Source: Symbiodinium microadriaticum
Taxonomy: Eukaryota > Sar > Dinophyceae > Suessiales > Symbiodiniaceae
Reading direction: 5' to 3'
DNA length: 64,000 nucleotides
Assembly: GCA_001939145.1 (NCBI GenBank)
Contig: LSRX01000852.1
Span: 38,135-102,134, forward strand
Below, in pieces: positions 33,552 through 45,934 of this stretch (position 1 is its first letter; each line of letters opens with the position of its first letter). Made by a program: the position numbers and the translations under genes. The notes beneath the pieces are model-generated. The model was given only the letters and a program-made list of their open reading frames with translations. It ran no database searches and was not told the origin of the DNA.

Positions 33552-36094
33552 ATGCCCAGTAAGTTGGCTGAGGTCATGCAGGTTTTAGTGGACCACTGCT
33601 TGGGCCTTCCAGAAGATGCCATCGTCTCCGTTCGCTGTGGCGGGATGCGCCGGCAGGCTCCGCTTGAGACGCTCGTCACGCAGCCACTGAAGTTTCCTGC
33701 AACGCTGGATGGGGTGTCGGAGCCGTTGAAAATTGACGTGCTGCAGCCTATTGCTACAACGCGGTTGGTTCTGCATCCACACGAAGAGCTCTACAGTATC
33801 GGCTTCGAGGAGTCCACCGAGATGGTGATTGGCCTCAGAATGCAGTCACAGGGCAGCCAGCCAGACAATGGTTCGGTCCCTTCTGGCCAGGAAAGCACGG
33901 GACCTAATTTCAAGGATGCCGCTGCGTCAGCAAAGGATTACCTGGAGCAGCACGGCCTCTTGAGGTATGTGCAATCCTTGCTTCATGCGGTCATCCAAGT
34001 AAGACCCCGCGATCCCTATGCTTACATGATCGAGCAGCTCAGTGCCGCTCAGAGTAAGACCCGAACACTGGAGAAGCTCGTGTCCAGGCCGAGCAGTGCT
34101 CTTCCCGAAAGGGCGAGGACGCCCGTCCCACCGCGAGAGCCTCCGCCCAGCTGTTCGCCCACAAGGCCTCGGCCTCCCACGGAGCTCCTGCACGTGGGAC
34201 CCGTGGGACCGGCTCCCAAGGAGCCTCCCGAGAGCGCCCCGTTGACGGGCTCCACTCGGGCCGGGGCTGAGTCCGAAGAGGGGCACAGCCGCCCCCCGAT
34301 CCGGTTGCCGGAAGAGGCGCCGTTGCCGCCTTTGCCGCCTTTGCCCTTGCCCAGCCTGCCAACGGCTTCAGAGGATCTGCGGCTTCTCTTGAAAAACAAG
34401 CTGGAGGAAGCTTACAATTCTGGGAGGCTGGAAGACGTGGTGGCAAACGCTGTAGGATCACCTCCTCAGGCCACAGCACCCGAGCCAGCTGAAGCCAAGG
34501 AGGCAGAGGTCCGAGGAGTCCAAGACTTAGAAGGAAGCTCGGGCCCGACCCGAGAACTCGATGCCTTCTGTTGTCTGAAGGGCAACTTGAAATCAGTCTT
34601 TTTCGATGCCATGGACACAGGTGCACTGCAGAACACGCTCACCGCTGTCGCGGAAAGCCAAAAGACTCTAAAGATCAGCGAAGACCTCGACAAAGTCGCA
34701 GCCCTCAAGACGAAGCTGCGGGAACACCTGCAGGAAGCTGTCTCATCCGGTGCTTTGGGACCGGTGCTGCAATCTTATGCAAAGCCACTCCCGGGCCCAC
34801 AGAAGCAGCCCCAAGAGGAGAGCGTGCAGGATTTGAGGCAGAAGATGAGAGACCTCCTGCAGGAGAGCGTCTCCACTGGCAGCCTGCAAGAGGCGCTGGA
34901 CCATCTCTCCCTGACGAAGCAACTCCCAGAGCCCGTTGCAACCTCGCAGAGTGCGAGTGCAAAGAAGGCAGGCGACGACAGGACGCGGAAGGCACGGGAG
35001 GAAGAGAAAGTCAGAGGCGACATCTTCCAGCTCAAGGCTCAGATGCTCGCGCGTGCAGAGACGGCCCTGGACTCCGGTGAGCTGGCGGGCATCCTGCAAA
35101 GCCTCCGTCCAAAGGACCAGCCCAGCCAAGCCAGGAACGCAGCAGACCAGGTACACGGCAAGACAGGTTCAAGTTCACGAAAGACGGAGGTGGACAAGGC
35201 CACCGATTCCTGCAACGATCTCTTCACGCTCAAAGTCCAGGTACTTGCGCAAACAGAGGCGGCCCTGGATTCCGGCGAGCTGGAGGGCATCCTGGAAAGC
35301 CTCCGGCAGCCTACCGCGAAGCAGAAGCCCAGCTCCAGCGCCCCACAAAAAGCCCAAGTGGATCAAGATAAAGGAAAGCTCACCCATGATGAGGCAAATT
35401 CAGGTGCACGGGGAAAAGGCAAGGAGACGAAGACAGAGCAGCAAGAGAAAGAGGGAAGAGACCAGGACTCCCGCAACGACCTCTTCCAGCTGAAGGCTCA
35501 GCTGCTCGCGCGGGCAGAGACGGCCGTGGATTCCGGTGAGCTGGCGGGCATCCTGCAAAGCCCCCGAAATGGAGACCAAAACCAGGGCGAGCCGGGCGAG
35601 CCGGGCGAGCTGGCGGTGATCAAGAAGAAGCTTCGAGGCCTCCTGGAGGATGCGGCAGAGTCTGGCCGGCTTCAGGGAACCCTGCAGCATCTGCAATTGG
35701 GCGAAGAACCCCGAAGCGGCACTGACGTGTTGGACCTGAAGTCACTGCACGCCGAACTGACAGTGATGAAGCAGGAAAAGGTAACATTAAGCCAAACAGT
35801 GAATCAGCTCACAGCTGAGATGGACGTGCCTGGCTCAGTCGCTGCCTTCCAGGCAAATGCACCATTGTTTTTGGCATTGTCAGCTGTCAGCAGCCACCTT
35901 GTTTCTGTGTTGGATGTTCTGGCTAGCACTTTTTGCCAGCTGGGGGAGTTGCTGGGTGGGGTTTGGTAGCCGGAGCCCAGCAGGTTCCGAGTTTTTTCAT
36001 GCGCGGTAGCATGTTTTGACCATGGATATGGAAGGTGCTCAAGAAAGAGAACGACGACCTTGCCAGAATGCTGAGCGGCCTGATGAAGGAATGA
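33552..36094 (+). CDS. RIIa/Dpy-30-like docking-domain protein with an eight-copy leucine/SG repeat
   Basis: The ATG at 33552 opens a 758-residue exon (33552-35825); a GT-AG intron (35826-36034) joins it to 36035-36094, ending KKENDDLARMLSGLMKE. Residues 1-100 form an unassigned domain (LPEDAIVSVRCGGMRRQAP). Residues ~129-166 (YLEQHGLLRYVQSLLHAVIQ then VRPRDPYAYMIEQLSA) match the RIIa/Dpy-30 dimerisation-docking helix pair found in PKA regulatory subunits and cilia proteins. A Pro-rich linker follows (to ~275). Then come eight repeats of the form LKxxLxxxLxxAxxSGxLxxxLxx (first KNKLEEAYNSGRLEDVV near 34390, last KKLRGLLEDAAESGRLQG near 35625), spaced by acidic/Gln-rich linkers, and a short coiled coil. 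The open frame beyond 35825 is hydrophobic and is read as intron. Role unknown; a ciliary or scaffold function is inference from the docking domain. Confidence 0.78.
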
Positions 36095-36289
36095 AGCCTG
36101 CAGAGCTGTCAGGCTGAGTGCACTTGGTCACCTGATGTGCAAAGACCCGTGGGTGGCAGAATTTGGTACCATGCTTCTTCCGTTTCACACTAGCTGAGAG
36201 GCTGAAGCTTCGGGCCAGTTTGTTTCTGCTCAACTGCGGGACAGACTCCAAAAACCGTGAAAGCATGAAGTGATTTTCGATTCAGAAAC

Positions 36290-39200
36290 AAGCATGCGTG
36301 ATTCTGAGGATGCCGCCGCCGATGAGGCCGGTAACGATTCGATTGTTTGGGTTCACCAGACTGGCACCTTGGCGCAGGGTCGGCCCTCACATGCCGCCGT
36401 GGGAAGCAGGGCCGCCGCTGGGGCCCGGTCCATGTGGACCCGGAGATCCGTGGCACTGGGGACCAGGCCTGCTGCTGCCTGCTGCTGTTGGCCTCGGGTA
36501 CGCGCTCTCTGCCTATGGTGCTGCAGGAGGGAATCCCCATGCCATGGGCCAGTGCCACCCTTGTACTGCACGAGCGCATGATAAGGCACTGCCGCTACTG
36601 TATCACATCTCAGGTATCCCCCGCCCTTTCCATGTCCTGGTCCAGAGTGGGGCCGGACGCCTAAAAAGGGCGGTATGCAGACACCATGCCCAAGCAATGC
36701 GTGGCCTTGGGTGAACGAGGACATCGGGCCCCACCCGATGAGCACTGTGCTCAGACAAGGCAATGCATGCGCGAAGCGAAATGGAACGCTCCACGAGGAT
36801 GATGCGGGCACGGCCTATGGGTCCACCCGGTCCACATGATTTCGGGCCAGGAGGCTGCGCCGAAGACGCAGCAGGAACTTCTTACGAGCATGTGCAATCC
36901 AGTCGAGCCCCAGAGAGGCCCGCCGTGGCATGGGTTTCCGACTCAGCCTGCCTAGATGGCGAGTTTTTGATGGCTAAGCCGGAGCCCAGCAGAGGCATCC
37001 TCCGCCCATGGGTCCGCCGGGACCAGGCCGGTGTCGAGCGTATGCCGAGTGACATACGACAGGATGACACGCGCTTATGAAATCGTACTGTGCCGCCAGT
37101 TTTAAGGGGGAGCCGTGCGAATGTGTCATCTGCAATGCGCACTTTTTGTGGCACATGCTGTGCCGCCTCAATGGCGAGCTTCACGGACGCTTTGCGGTGG
37201 GAAGTGTGGCAAAGCATTTAACACTTTATAAACTCTAAGATTTAGCTGGACCGGCGTTGAAATTTAGAAAAGCTTGTAAAATTCTATCGCCCATGTCATA
37301 AATTTGTAAGAATCTATAAAAATTTAAACCAATGGCTTGATCCATCTAAATTTTAAAGGTTGAGGGCATTGACATTTTGACAATTCTTAAAATGTACATG
37401 GTTTCAACCGCTTAAGCCAAGCCCTTGGTTTTGGAAACATCAAAAAGCATGTAAAAATTCAAAATCCTTAGAATCTTTAAAAATTATTAAAGGGGCCAGC
37501 ATTTCCATTTTTTTCAAATCTGAGTGCCCATAAATTTGTAAAAAATCTTTAAAATTCACAACCAAGGGCCTGACCCATTTAAATTTTTAAAATACAAAAT
37601 TTGATGAGCATTAACATTGTCGAACATTTTAAATTTAAAAGCTGGCCCATGTCAATCTTAAAGAATGTCAAAGACTTGAACTTTTAAATGTCTTTGCAAT
37701 TTTCCAAACCCAACGGCCTAACCCATTTAAATTTTGAAGGTTTTAAAAGTTTTTGGGCAAAACATTTTACAAGGTTGTAAAATTGAAAATGCTGGTCCAT
37801 GTACATTTAAGGTTTTTCAAATGTTAAATGTCGTTACATTTTCCAATGCCACGGCCTGACCCATTTAACTTTAAAAGTTGCAAGAAAATTCTGAGCATTA
37901 AACTCTTTTTAACAAAAAATTGAGTTTAAATGGCTAGCTATTCCAGTACAAATCTCTGTGAGCCGAATGCCAAACAGAGCATGAAGGTCCTACGTACTTT
38001 GGGGTAAACGCCTCCGCCGACCATGGTGCGCCTCAAACATGCCCCTTGTCATGCTGGCCCTGTGGGGTGTGGGGGATGGCACAAGGCATGAGTCGCATGT
38101 GTGAGTAGTTGAACATCACATGCAAAAAGTGGCACCGTTACGACCTTCAGTACAGTGCCGGAAGCGCGAATATGCATCGAAGTTTGTTTACCTCTGTTTC
38201 CGAGAACAAAGTCAAAACACGGAGAGGAAATTGATATGAAAAGCGGGATTTCGACACGAAATCGGAGGGTTGATGCGAAATCGAGAAAAGACATCAAATG
38301 TTGTTGTGTTTCAAAAAGGTCCGTATATATTTCCGTATGTTGTTGCTTGATTGTTTCTCAAATGGAGGAGTATATCAGCAAGACATGTCGGCGCGACATG
38401 CTGCGTTTCGACAAACCTCTCTCTCTCTCTCTCTCTTTCTCTCGGTAGCGTAAAGCGAGTTCATGTGCAGGGTACGTGTAGACTTTCAACGCTTGATCCG
38501 TTGCGCGTCTTTGGCACTAGCTTTCCTCGGTTTGGGTGAGCTGTCACAGACCCAGGCACATTCAGGATTGCGGCAGGGCGTTTGGAAGGATGGCCAGGTG
38601 AGCGCAGGTTGTTCTCCACGAGCTTCAGCCGGCGTCAAAAGACTCGACTCGTAGTGGAAAGTGCGTTTGCGTGACATGGGCCTGACAGGCTGCTCTCCTG
38701 GCTGGGCTCCTGACGGGCGGAGAACTGAGCGAAAGCCGGAGTGTATAGAGGCGCTCCATCTCGTGCTCCGCTTGAGGCCGGACAGGATGGGGCGGATGGG
38801 GATGGATGCAGGCAAGGCTGGCACTCAGGGAGAGGCCGTGACCGCGTGGTGCGCCCTGAGGTCGACCTCCTTGGGACCGATCTGAGAGGCTCCAAGCTGG
38901 CAGGAAAAGAGAGAGTTGCTGGGACGGGTGATTTTCGGTCCAGGCCGATGCCGATGATGGGGGGTCCAGGCCCCCGTCCTCATGCCCCAGGCGGTCCGGG
39001 TGGGCAATGGCACGGGCCTTTGAATCTTCTCCTTCACACGCAAAGCTTCTTGAGATGCCGTCCTGAGGCAAGGGCCACCGATGTACCCTCCCGATGCAGG
39101 AGAGCTACACGCGAGAATGGAGCACCGCGGCAGAGATGCAGCTGCGAGGACCTGAGGCCTTTCGACCCTGGCCGCAGGGTGACGCAAACAGGCCATCTGG

Positions 39201-40345
39201 TGGCTTGAAGGTCTCAACAAAGTCAGGAGCATTGTGTCTGCAGGCCGATGATGGCCGGCCCGCCGGATGGTCTAGGTGCCTTCTCTTCCTTTCGTAGATG
39301 GGCATTCAGGCAGAGAAGTGCCTTTTTCGGTGGAAGGCTACCACATGCCATTGGGGCCCGACGGGATGCCAAGACCGCCTGCAGGCCCAAACTCGCATGT
39401 GCGCCGTACGCCGTGCAGAGAGGGGTTTCAGCTAGGCCCAGGCTGTCCTGGTCCTTGGGATGCGTGCAAGCCTCGGGTGGAGACGCAGCAGCCCAGCCTT
39501 CCATGGGCGCCCATGCGCCGTGAGAGGCCACTGCGCCCTCTTGCTCCAGGAGAAGGCTCAATGAAGGATTAAAGATGCTTGAAGCCCGGGCACTCGTGCT
39601 GCAAGGTGTTTGGTCTCCCAGACAGGGTTCGATGCCACGGGATCCTATGCTGAACCGTTCCCTGCCACCAGAAGTGAACGTTTTCTTTTTATATTCCGCC
39701 TCCGTTGAGTCGCCAGGGCCAGGGCCCTTGGAGATGAGTTCGAGGTTGGGTCAGAAGCAACACGCGCGCGGGGGGCCGGGGCTGAGTTCAAACATCCGCC
39801 GATGCCGAGGTCGCCTCTTGGGACGGCGCCGGGGCCTTTTGGACCTCTTGGGCCTCTTGGGCTCGGGCCGCCACTCCCAGGGCCAGCTCCTTCCCAGGCA
39901 GCGATTCTGTCTCTGTCACAGGCGCAGTCGGCACAGTATCCCTGCTTCTTGCAGGCACATGGTCAGCCTCAGCTCCAACCACGCTTCGGACCTGATGGGC
40001 AGGAGATTATCGAGAAGCCACCATCTCATCCCCAACCAGGCCTCGGCATCTCAAGCAGAGGGTACGGAGTCAGATGGTTCCTCAGCAGGTGCTCCAGTCT
40101 GGGCGGCAATGCCTGGACAAGCAGCCGGCGAGCACATGAGGCCTGTAGTGCCCAGGCAGGGGCAGAGCTGCACATCATGCCGCCCACGGCCCACGCGTCC
40201 AGCTCTTGTGCTGTGAGGCTAGCGCTCGAAGCCTCCATTCCAAATGCCCCCATTCGACACACAGTTGTTCATGCCACGTTCCCTCCTCAATTCTTTCAGC
40301 TCGCGGGCACTGGGGCATGGTCCACGTGGCCAAAACTTCTATAGA
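36290..40345 (+). CDS. Pro/Gly/Met-rich protein exons, possibly one gene
   Basis: A series of + strand open stretches encode the same biased composition: PPPMRPVTIRLFG ... PPWEAGPPLGPGPCGPGDP (36300-36480), QQRHPPPMGPPGPGRCRA (about 36980-37040), RPMPMMGGPGPRPHAPGG (38942-39010), YHMPLGPDGMPRPPAGP (39330-39390) running on to SLPWAPMRRERPLRPLAPG, and SPLGTAPGPFGPLGPLGLG (39808-39870) leading to PRFGPDGQEIIEKPPSH. Low-complexity sequences of this kind occur in splicing factors and RNA-binding scaffolds, but no folded domain is visible. The stretches are separated by about 100-2000 bases, including the AT-rich array at 37.2-38.0 kb. Whether they form one gene is inference from shared composition. 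Confidence 0.4.
37205..37965. repeat. AT-rich degenerate tandem array
   Basis: A stretch much richer in A+T than the rest of the window. The phrase GGCCTGACCCATTTAAATTT recurs, with changes, near 37333, 37565, 37711 and 37851, the last three about 140-146 bases apart. Each copy is followed by AAA/TTT-rich sequence and a GGCCCATGTxxA-like phrase. No open frame of note. It reads as an old satellite or an intron filled by tandem duplication. Confidence 0.7.
38418..38444 (+). repeat. CT dinucleotide repeat
   Basis: (CT)n with one TTT interruption, just upstream of the Pro/Gly-rich exons. Confidence 0.85.
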
Positions 40346-43300
40346 TTCTAGGACAGTGGAAGCTGGCGGCCTGCAGAAGCCTCAACCAGCCGCCGCCGCA
40401 GCGCGAGTGGCAGAAGCCGTGGCCCGACTCTTCTGTATCGCCTTTGTGCGCTCGGCGGCGATGTTTTGATCTTCAGGTGCCAGTTGCTGGGGCTCAAGAG
40501 CAGCTACAGGAGCCAGTGGAGTCAGGCCCGGGGAAAAGTCCGGGAAAAGGTACTTCTGAAGAGCCCGCCTTCATAATCATCGCTTGACGCAGGAATGCCA
40601 GAGCAAAAGGGGCCAGAGTGGGCTGGGTGGCTGACTTTGAGCTTGGCATTTGTGTGGCGAGTTTAGTCGGCAGTGGCCCTCGAACGCCCAGGTGCGACCA
40701 GTCACCAGCAAAATCGACCAGCTCGTCCCGTGAAGGAGGTATTAACAGCCAACTCAAGTTAGTGTTTTGCAACTGCAACCCTCGTCGTTGTCCGGTTTGA
40801 AAATGATCGACAGGTCCAGACGCTGCCGGCCATGCCGGCCGCGTGCTCAGACTTGTCCCGTTTTCTTCTCGCAACTTGGGCGAGGCGCTCTGTTTTTCCA
40901 CCAAGGCCAGTCGGAGCAGGCGATGGGCGAACTCGTCGCACTCTGTGGAGGATTGCGGCTCGCCTTGCCTTGAGGCGGAGGAGAAAGCCTCGCTTGCCCT
41001 AGGCCTTTTTACATGTTCACGTGAGCACACGATGTGCAATGGGTGGGTTTTGGGAGGTGAGGAGAGGCGCAAAGTCGAGGATGCAGCTGCAGAGGCTGCC
41101 CAGGCCACACTGACCGTCAACTCACCTTGAACTTCAAAGAGCCTCTGTTTGCTGGCTCGTGTGCAGGCACTGCGGGCCATAGCTGAAGAGGCTGAGGCCT
41201 TTAAAGGATCCAGCGGTCCCGTGATGTGCGGAGCCTGTTCCTATGCTTTTCAGACTGATCAGGCTCGGGTCCAGGCAGAGCGTCAAGCAGCAACCGCTGA
41301 GGCCGTCAGCAAAGATCAGCAGCTGACACTTGTGAATGCAAGCCCCTGAGCCCTCGCAGGTCTTGGCGCAGAAGGCATGCCACGATGAGGCAGCAGACAC
41401 AGAGTGGGGACTTGACGAACTTGGCAGCTTTGCATTCGAGCATTCATGCAGTCCAAGGCAATGGCTCGGATCCAAGCCGAGCTCAGCGAACTGAAGGCGC
41501 AGGTCCGAGAGAGAGAGTACGCGACCCTGTGCTGCCTGTGCTGCCTGCGCTCTACGCTTTTCTTCGTGGCCTTGCCCGGGGCCGCGCTCTGCAGGCGGCA
41601 GCTCGAGAGACTATGGAAGCTTCGCTCACCGGAGCTGCTGGAGCCACGGCGCTCCTCCCCTCGCCCTAGAGTCCTTTTCCATGTTCTTGGATACCCTCAA
41701 CTTTAGCAAGGCCATGGCCCGCATCGAATCGGAGCTTGCGGAGCTCAAAGCCGAACAAGCAAAGGCGAGGGTGTTGCCGTTGCCTGGCATCTGTCCGTGA
41801 CGATGTGGAGGCCACGGCTCGCAGCGTGGAAACCATCCCGTTCCCGGTGCAATGCGAGCACCCGGAGCAGGAGACCCCTCCTGCGGCGGCTTCAGCACCA
41901 AGCCCGGCCACGACTTGAGCTTTGCACTGCCCTTTTCAAGATGTTAAATATAGAGTCGGAAGATTCGATGTGATGTGCCGATCCCAGGAAGCCGCAGAAG
42001 TGGCGCTCAAGGCAGTCCCTGAGAAGGCAGGGTCCGCTGCCCGCTGCTACCTGGAGGACTAATCGCATCTGCCCCGCATCTGCCATCATGTTCCCCTTTC
42101 GAAGAGGCCGCAGAGACACCCAGATCGTCTTTGGAAAAGACGGTGGTCCGCAACTGATTTTTCTGCAGCTACATACAGTGTCTCGCAGGGAAAGACAGGG
42201 CAGTTCTCAGTGGCGGTCAAACCTCCTGCGACTCAGATTGTATGCGAAGAGCCTGTCGACCACAAGGGCTTGGTGGCAAAGGGGGACGTGAGCTTGGACA
42301 AGACTACAGCCAACGACCCAGCAAGGCAAGGTTTGTTCCGCCGCAGCCGACACCGCCACTTGGTTGTGGCATGCCTTCTTACCTGTGCTGAAGAAGCCGG
42401 AGATAACCACAGTGTGCTCTTCTTTCCGCCCACCCCGCGTATAACCCGGTGAACTGAGAGTGGCTCGTTCCTCTTGAGGTCGTGAACGATGACTGCCTTC
42501 ATGAGTCTTCACAGCCGTTGGAACGTGAGGCGATGGCCCGCGGCTTACCGGCTGGAGCGCAGTTTCTTTCCGCCTTGGCTCGCACTTCGCACTGTCCATT
42601 TCCCAGACACAGGTCAGCCTAGAGAAAACCATTGCCACAGGCTCAGGCTCAGACCGTCTCAAGCTCAGGAAGTGCTTGCTGAGTCCTCCCGAACTCAGCG
42701 GCCCAGGCTGTTGACGTGCCATCTCCCAGCAAAGCGGCCGAAACCACAAAGGAAAAGGAGTCGCCCGAGCCATTGCTTGCCCGTGGCTCTGACCGACTGG
42801 TCTTGAACTTTGAGAGCTTGAGCTTCTTGAGCTTCAGTTCGGGTCTGACGTGCTGCAAGCCGTCGAGAAAGCTCGAGCAGCAGCGCAGAGCCCAGCAGCA
42901 ACACCTGACACTTTCAATGCTGTTGTGTTTGCAGCACCACGACTTGCTTCTTTCAATTTGAGCCTCCGAATCATGTTGGGATCTCTCGCCTCACAGCACA
43001 GGTGGCGGAGCTGCAGCGGCGTGCAGGCATCAATCAGGACCAGGAGGTCGGAGTGTTGCAGGGTGCGCGGTTGCTCTGTCGTGCCAATGCATTGGGAGCA
43101 AGGCATCAAGGAAAAAGCAGGAGAAGCAGTCGCTTTGCACCCGGCTGGTTCAGCACAAACTCCAAATTCTATCTCGTCACTCATGAGGCCAGCCTCATTG
43201 ACGCATGCACCGTTTTGCATGGGCCACAGCCGCCAAGCAGAGGGCTTTATTCAACCGTCGGCCGATGGCATCTAAGGCCATGATACTGTCGGTCTGAATG

Positions 43301-44512
43301 TTCTTCTATCTCAGGACTTGGGGTGTTCGTAGTTCGACTAGAAGCAGAAGTTCTCTCTTCAGCCAGGACGGGTACACTGCGACCCGCAGCTGCGGCTGCC
43401 GCGAGTGCGCCCATAGTCAGCTCGCAAAGTCGTAGACTTTCGATGTGAGCTTGACGAGGTCAGTGGCCGTATGCAAAGGGCCCCTATCACAGCAGGGTGC
43501 AGGGTACTTCGAGGTGGAGGCTGACCTGCGAGCAAACTCTCTAGCAAACTTGGCTGGGAGTTTTGGTCAGTGTGTCCTTCGCCAAGAGGTTTGTCAAACA
43601 GTCGATGGCTGGATTGGAGGGCCCGACCCTGCTACGCAATTTGCAGACTATATACAGCGGCAACACTGGGATGTTGCGTCTAAGGCTGGGCATCGGTGTA
43701 ACACATTCCAGTCCGAGCAGGGCACCTAAAAGCTCAAAAAACAGAGCGCTTTGGGACCACCACGTCTCTGCTCCCTTGAGGCGACCTCAAGGAGCAGCCA
43801 GGGCCTCGGTGCAGTTTTGGGTAGAGCCTTTCATGGAAAATGCTGCTCAGGCGATTGCCAGACAAAGCGTGGCGGGTACCGCGGTCCTTCGTTCTGGGCT
43901 ATGCAGGCTCCGGGCTCCGGGCTGTTTCACCTTCTTAAGATCCTGCCGGCAGGGAACAAGTACCTCAATGGAAAGGAGGGCACGGTGGACTGGCAATCGG
44001 ACCAGCTGAGAGGCAAACTTGTGCTCTAGCGGCCAAGCAGCAAGTTCGAGTCCTTGTCCTTGAATTCGCAGTCGGACAGCGAGTCGGCCTCCTTATCGAC
44101 GGTCGGGACCTCGGAAATTGAAAGTCTGCAAATGGCGAATGCAGAGCATGACAGGTGGGAGCCTCTTTGTCCTTGTAGATGGACAAGAAGTGCATCCGCT
44201 CAGCGAAGTTCCACATCCGAGAGTTTCACGGTTGCGGCTTCCTTTTTGAGGTGGCTTCGGTGCCGGAAGCGGAGATGCTTTCTGCCGGCCTTCGCTGGGC
44301 CCTCAGATGCCCTCAGTGCTCAGGTTCCTGAACAAAACCTGATCCTCTGTTGAAAAGGCCAGGATGAACCGCTCTATGGCATCGTGGACATATACAACGT
44401 GGGCCTCCTGATTTCAACTCGCATCCCACACGATGACCCTCGTGTCAGTGCCACGCAGGCTGCCTTGTCCGTGAGGTTGCTACCAGGCTCGTTCTGTTAG
44501 GGGTTGGTGGAG
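40346..44512 (+). CDS. coiled-coil protein exons, possibly one gene
   Basis: Short exon-like stretches follow AG sites on the + strand: KPQPAAAAARVAEAVARLF (about 40380), VPVAGAQEQLQEPVESG (40478-40550), ALRAIAEEAEAFKGSSG (41168), QARVQAERQAATAEAVSKD (41270-41330), SKAMARIQAELSELKAQV (41452-41505) and its near copy SKAMARIESELAELKAEQ (41704-41760), then FSVAVKPPATQIVCEEP with VSLDKTTANDPARQ (42200-42330) and VSLEKTIATGSGSDRLK (42614-42665). Further pieces are VLQAVEKARAAAQSPAATP (42850), VAELQRRAGINQDQEVG (43002), GLFHLLKILPAGNKYLNG (43920-43975), DKKCIRSAKFHIREFHGCG (44180-44240) and DEPLYGIVDIYNVGLLIST (44365-44420). The middle is clearly coiled coil. The final pieces are globular but unassigned. 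Gene limits are unknown. Confidence 0.4.
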
Positions 44513-45930
44513 ACCACGTCTATATAGTCATGTGTCATGTGGGGACATGTAGGCGCGTTCTGAGTGGGGAGGATCCAGTCTTTCATAAGCCTAGGAAGCA
44601 GAGAGATCCAGGCTGCGTGCTCGGAGTTCAATGCTCGAAAGGGCTTTGGTTCACGCCAGGAGCGGTCGTGCCGCAGAAATGACGCTGGCTTTTGACTAGC
44701 AGCGCGCACAAGCTTACTGGGGCCTTGCGAAGCAAAGGCGGCAAGGCCCTTGCAAGGTGATTATGGGAACGGCGATGTTTCCACGGCTTGCTAGCTGCTA
44801 GCCGTCACCTCTTTAAGGTTTCTTCGTACGATTGAAGCTGGAGGGCAAATGTTTAAGGATATGTCGGCATCGAGCAAGTCCAAGACTGTGCAGGCATGCT
44901 GCTCGTTGGTGTTTTTTTGTCTTCCTTATGATGAACGCCACGAAGTGGAGGTTCATGGCTTGTTCCTGGGTCAGAAGAATCGTTCATGAACGAATCTTAA
45001 GGTTACGTACGTCAGACGACCTGGGCGAGAAGAGGTTGCGCGCTGTCACCTTCGGGAAGGCGTACGAAGCAACGGGTCAAGGCTTTTTGTGCTAAGGCAA
45101 GGCTGTACATGCCTTCCTTCGCGTACAGACCTTGCACCCGCGCTTACTCAAAGAGCTTATCTTCGCACGACAGTCAATAGAACTTACGTGCTTCCTTTCG
45201 ACCAGTTTTCCAACCTGTGTCAGTACCATTTTTTTCTTAGCTTAGGTCTCCGGCATGCCTGATCACCTGATGACAGCTTGGTCCAAACCACTGTTATACA
45301 GTTATACTTGTCTTGCAAAGCTCGTGGCACAAGTCATATCATCCCATATACGATGCGAGTTGCACGAAACGTAACCCAATCCATCTGAACCATCGTGACC
45401 CCGAGTGCCAACATACTCAGCTAAATGGGTCGAATGCTCCTCGTGTAGCCGTTTTCTCCCATCGACGTGTCCGCAGAGACCTGATGGAACAGCAGGATCA
45501 GGCGGAATGAGACGTTGTTGTGGGGTCTCGTGCCTTCTGCTTTCCTTTATTCGGTGCTTGATCAATCTCAAAACTTGGTACGCAAGTCCTTGTTTGGAAG
45601 GTCCGTTTCAAGTTGCCCTGATGGATGGCGGCCATTCCGCGCCTGAAAACGCAGTTCGGTCGCTCGGCAGGATGTAGTCAAGTTTACCAACGAGTCTGCG
45701 GGCTAAGCGCATGGAAGAGCCATGTAGGTACTTCGCCGTCATCGGTGCACACGATGAGGGAGCATTGCCGGAAGTGGCGGGCTTTCGGCGTCGTGCGCAA
45801 TTCTTGAGTACGCCGCATCTAGCTGTTCAGCCAAGGCTGGCGATTGCCTCCCTGTCCAAGTCCTTCAGCGATACCCGCAGAAGGACCACAAGGATGTCAG
45901 GCCGGTAAGGATAGTGTTCTGCAACATGCA
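44513..45930. other. spacer with no assignable gene
   Basis: One frame between about 44900 and 45250 is almost open (a single stop near 44989) and contains DERHEVEVHGLFLGQKN and LPFDQFSNLCQYHFF. This could be the remnant of a decayed coding sequence. Nothing matches a family I know. Confidence 0.35.
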
Positions 45931-45934
45931 CCGA

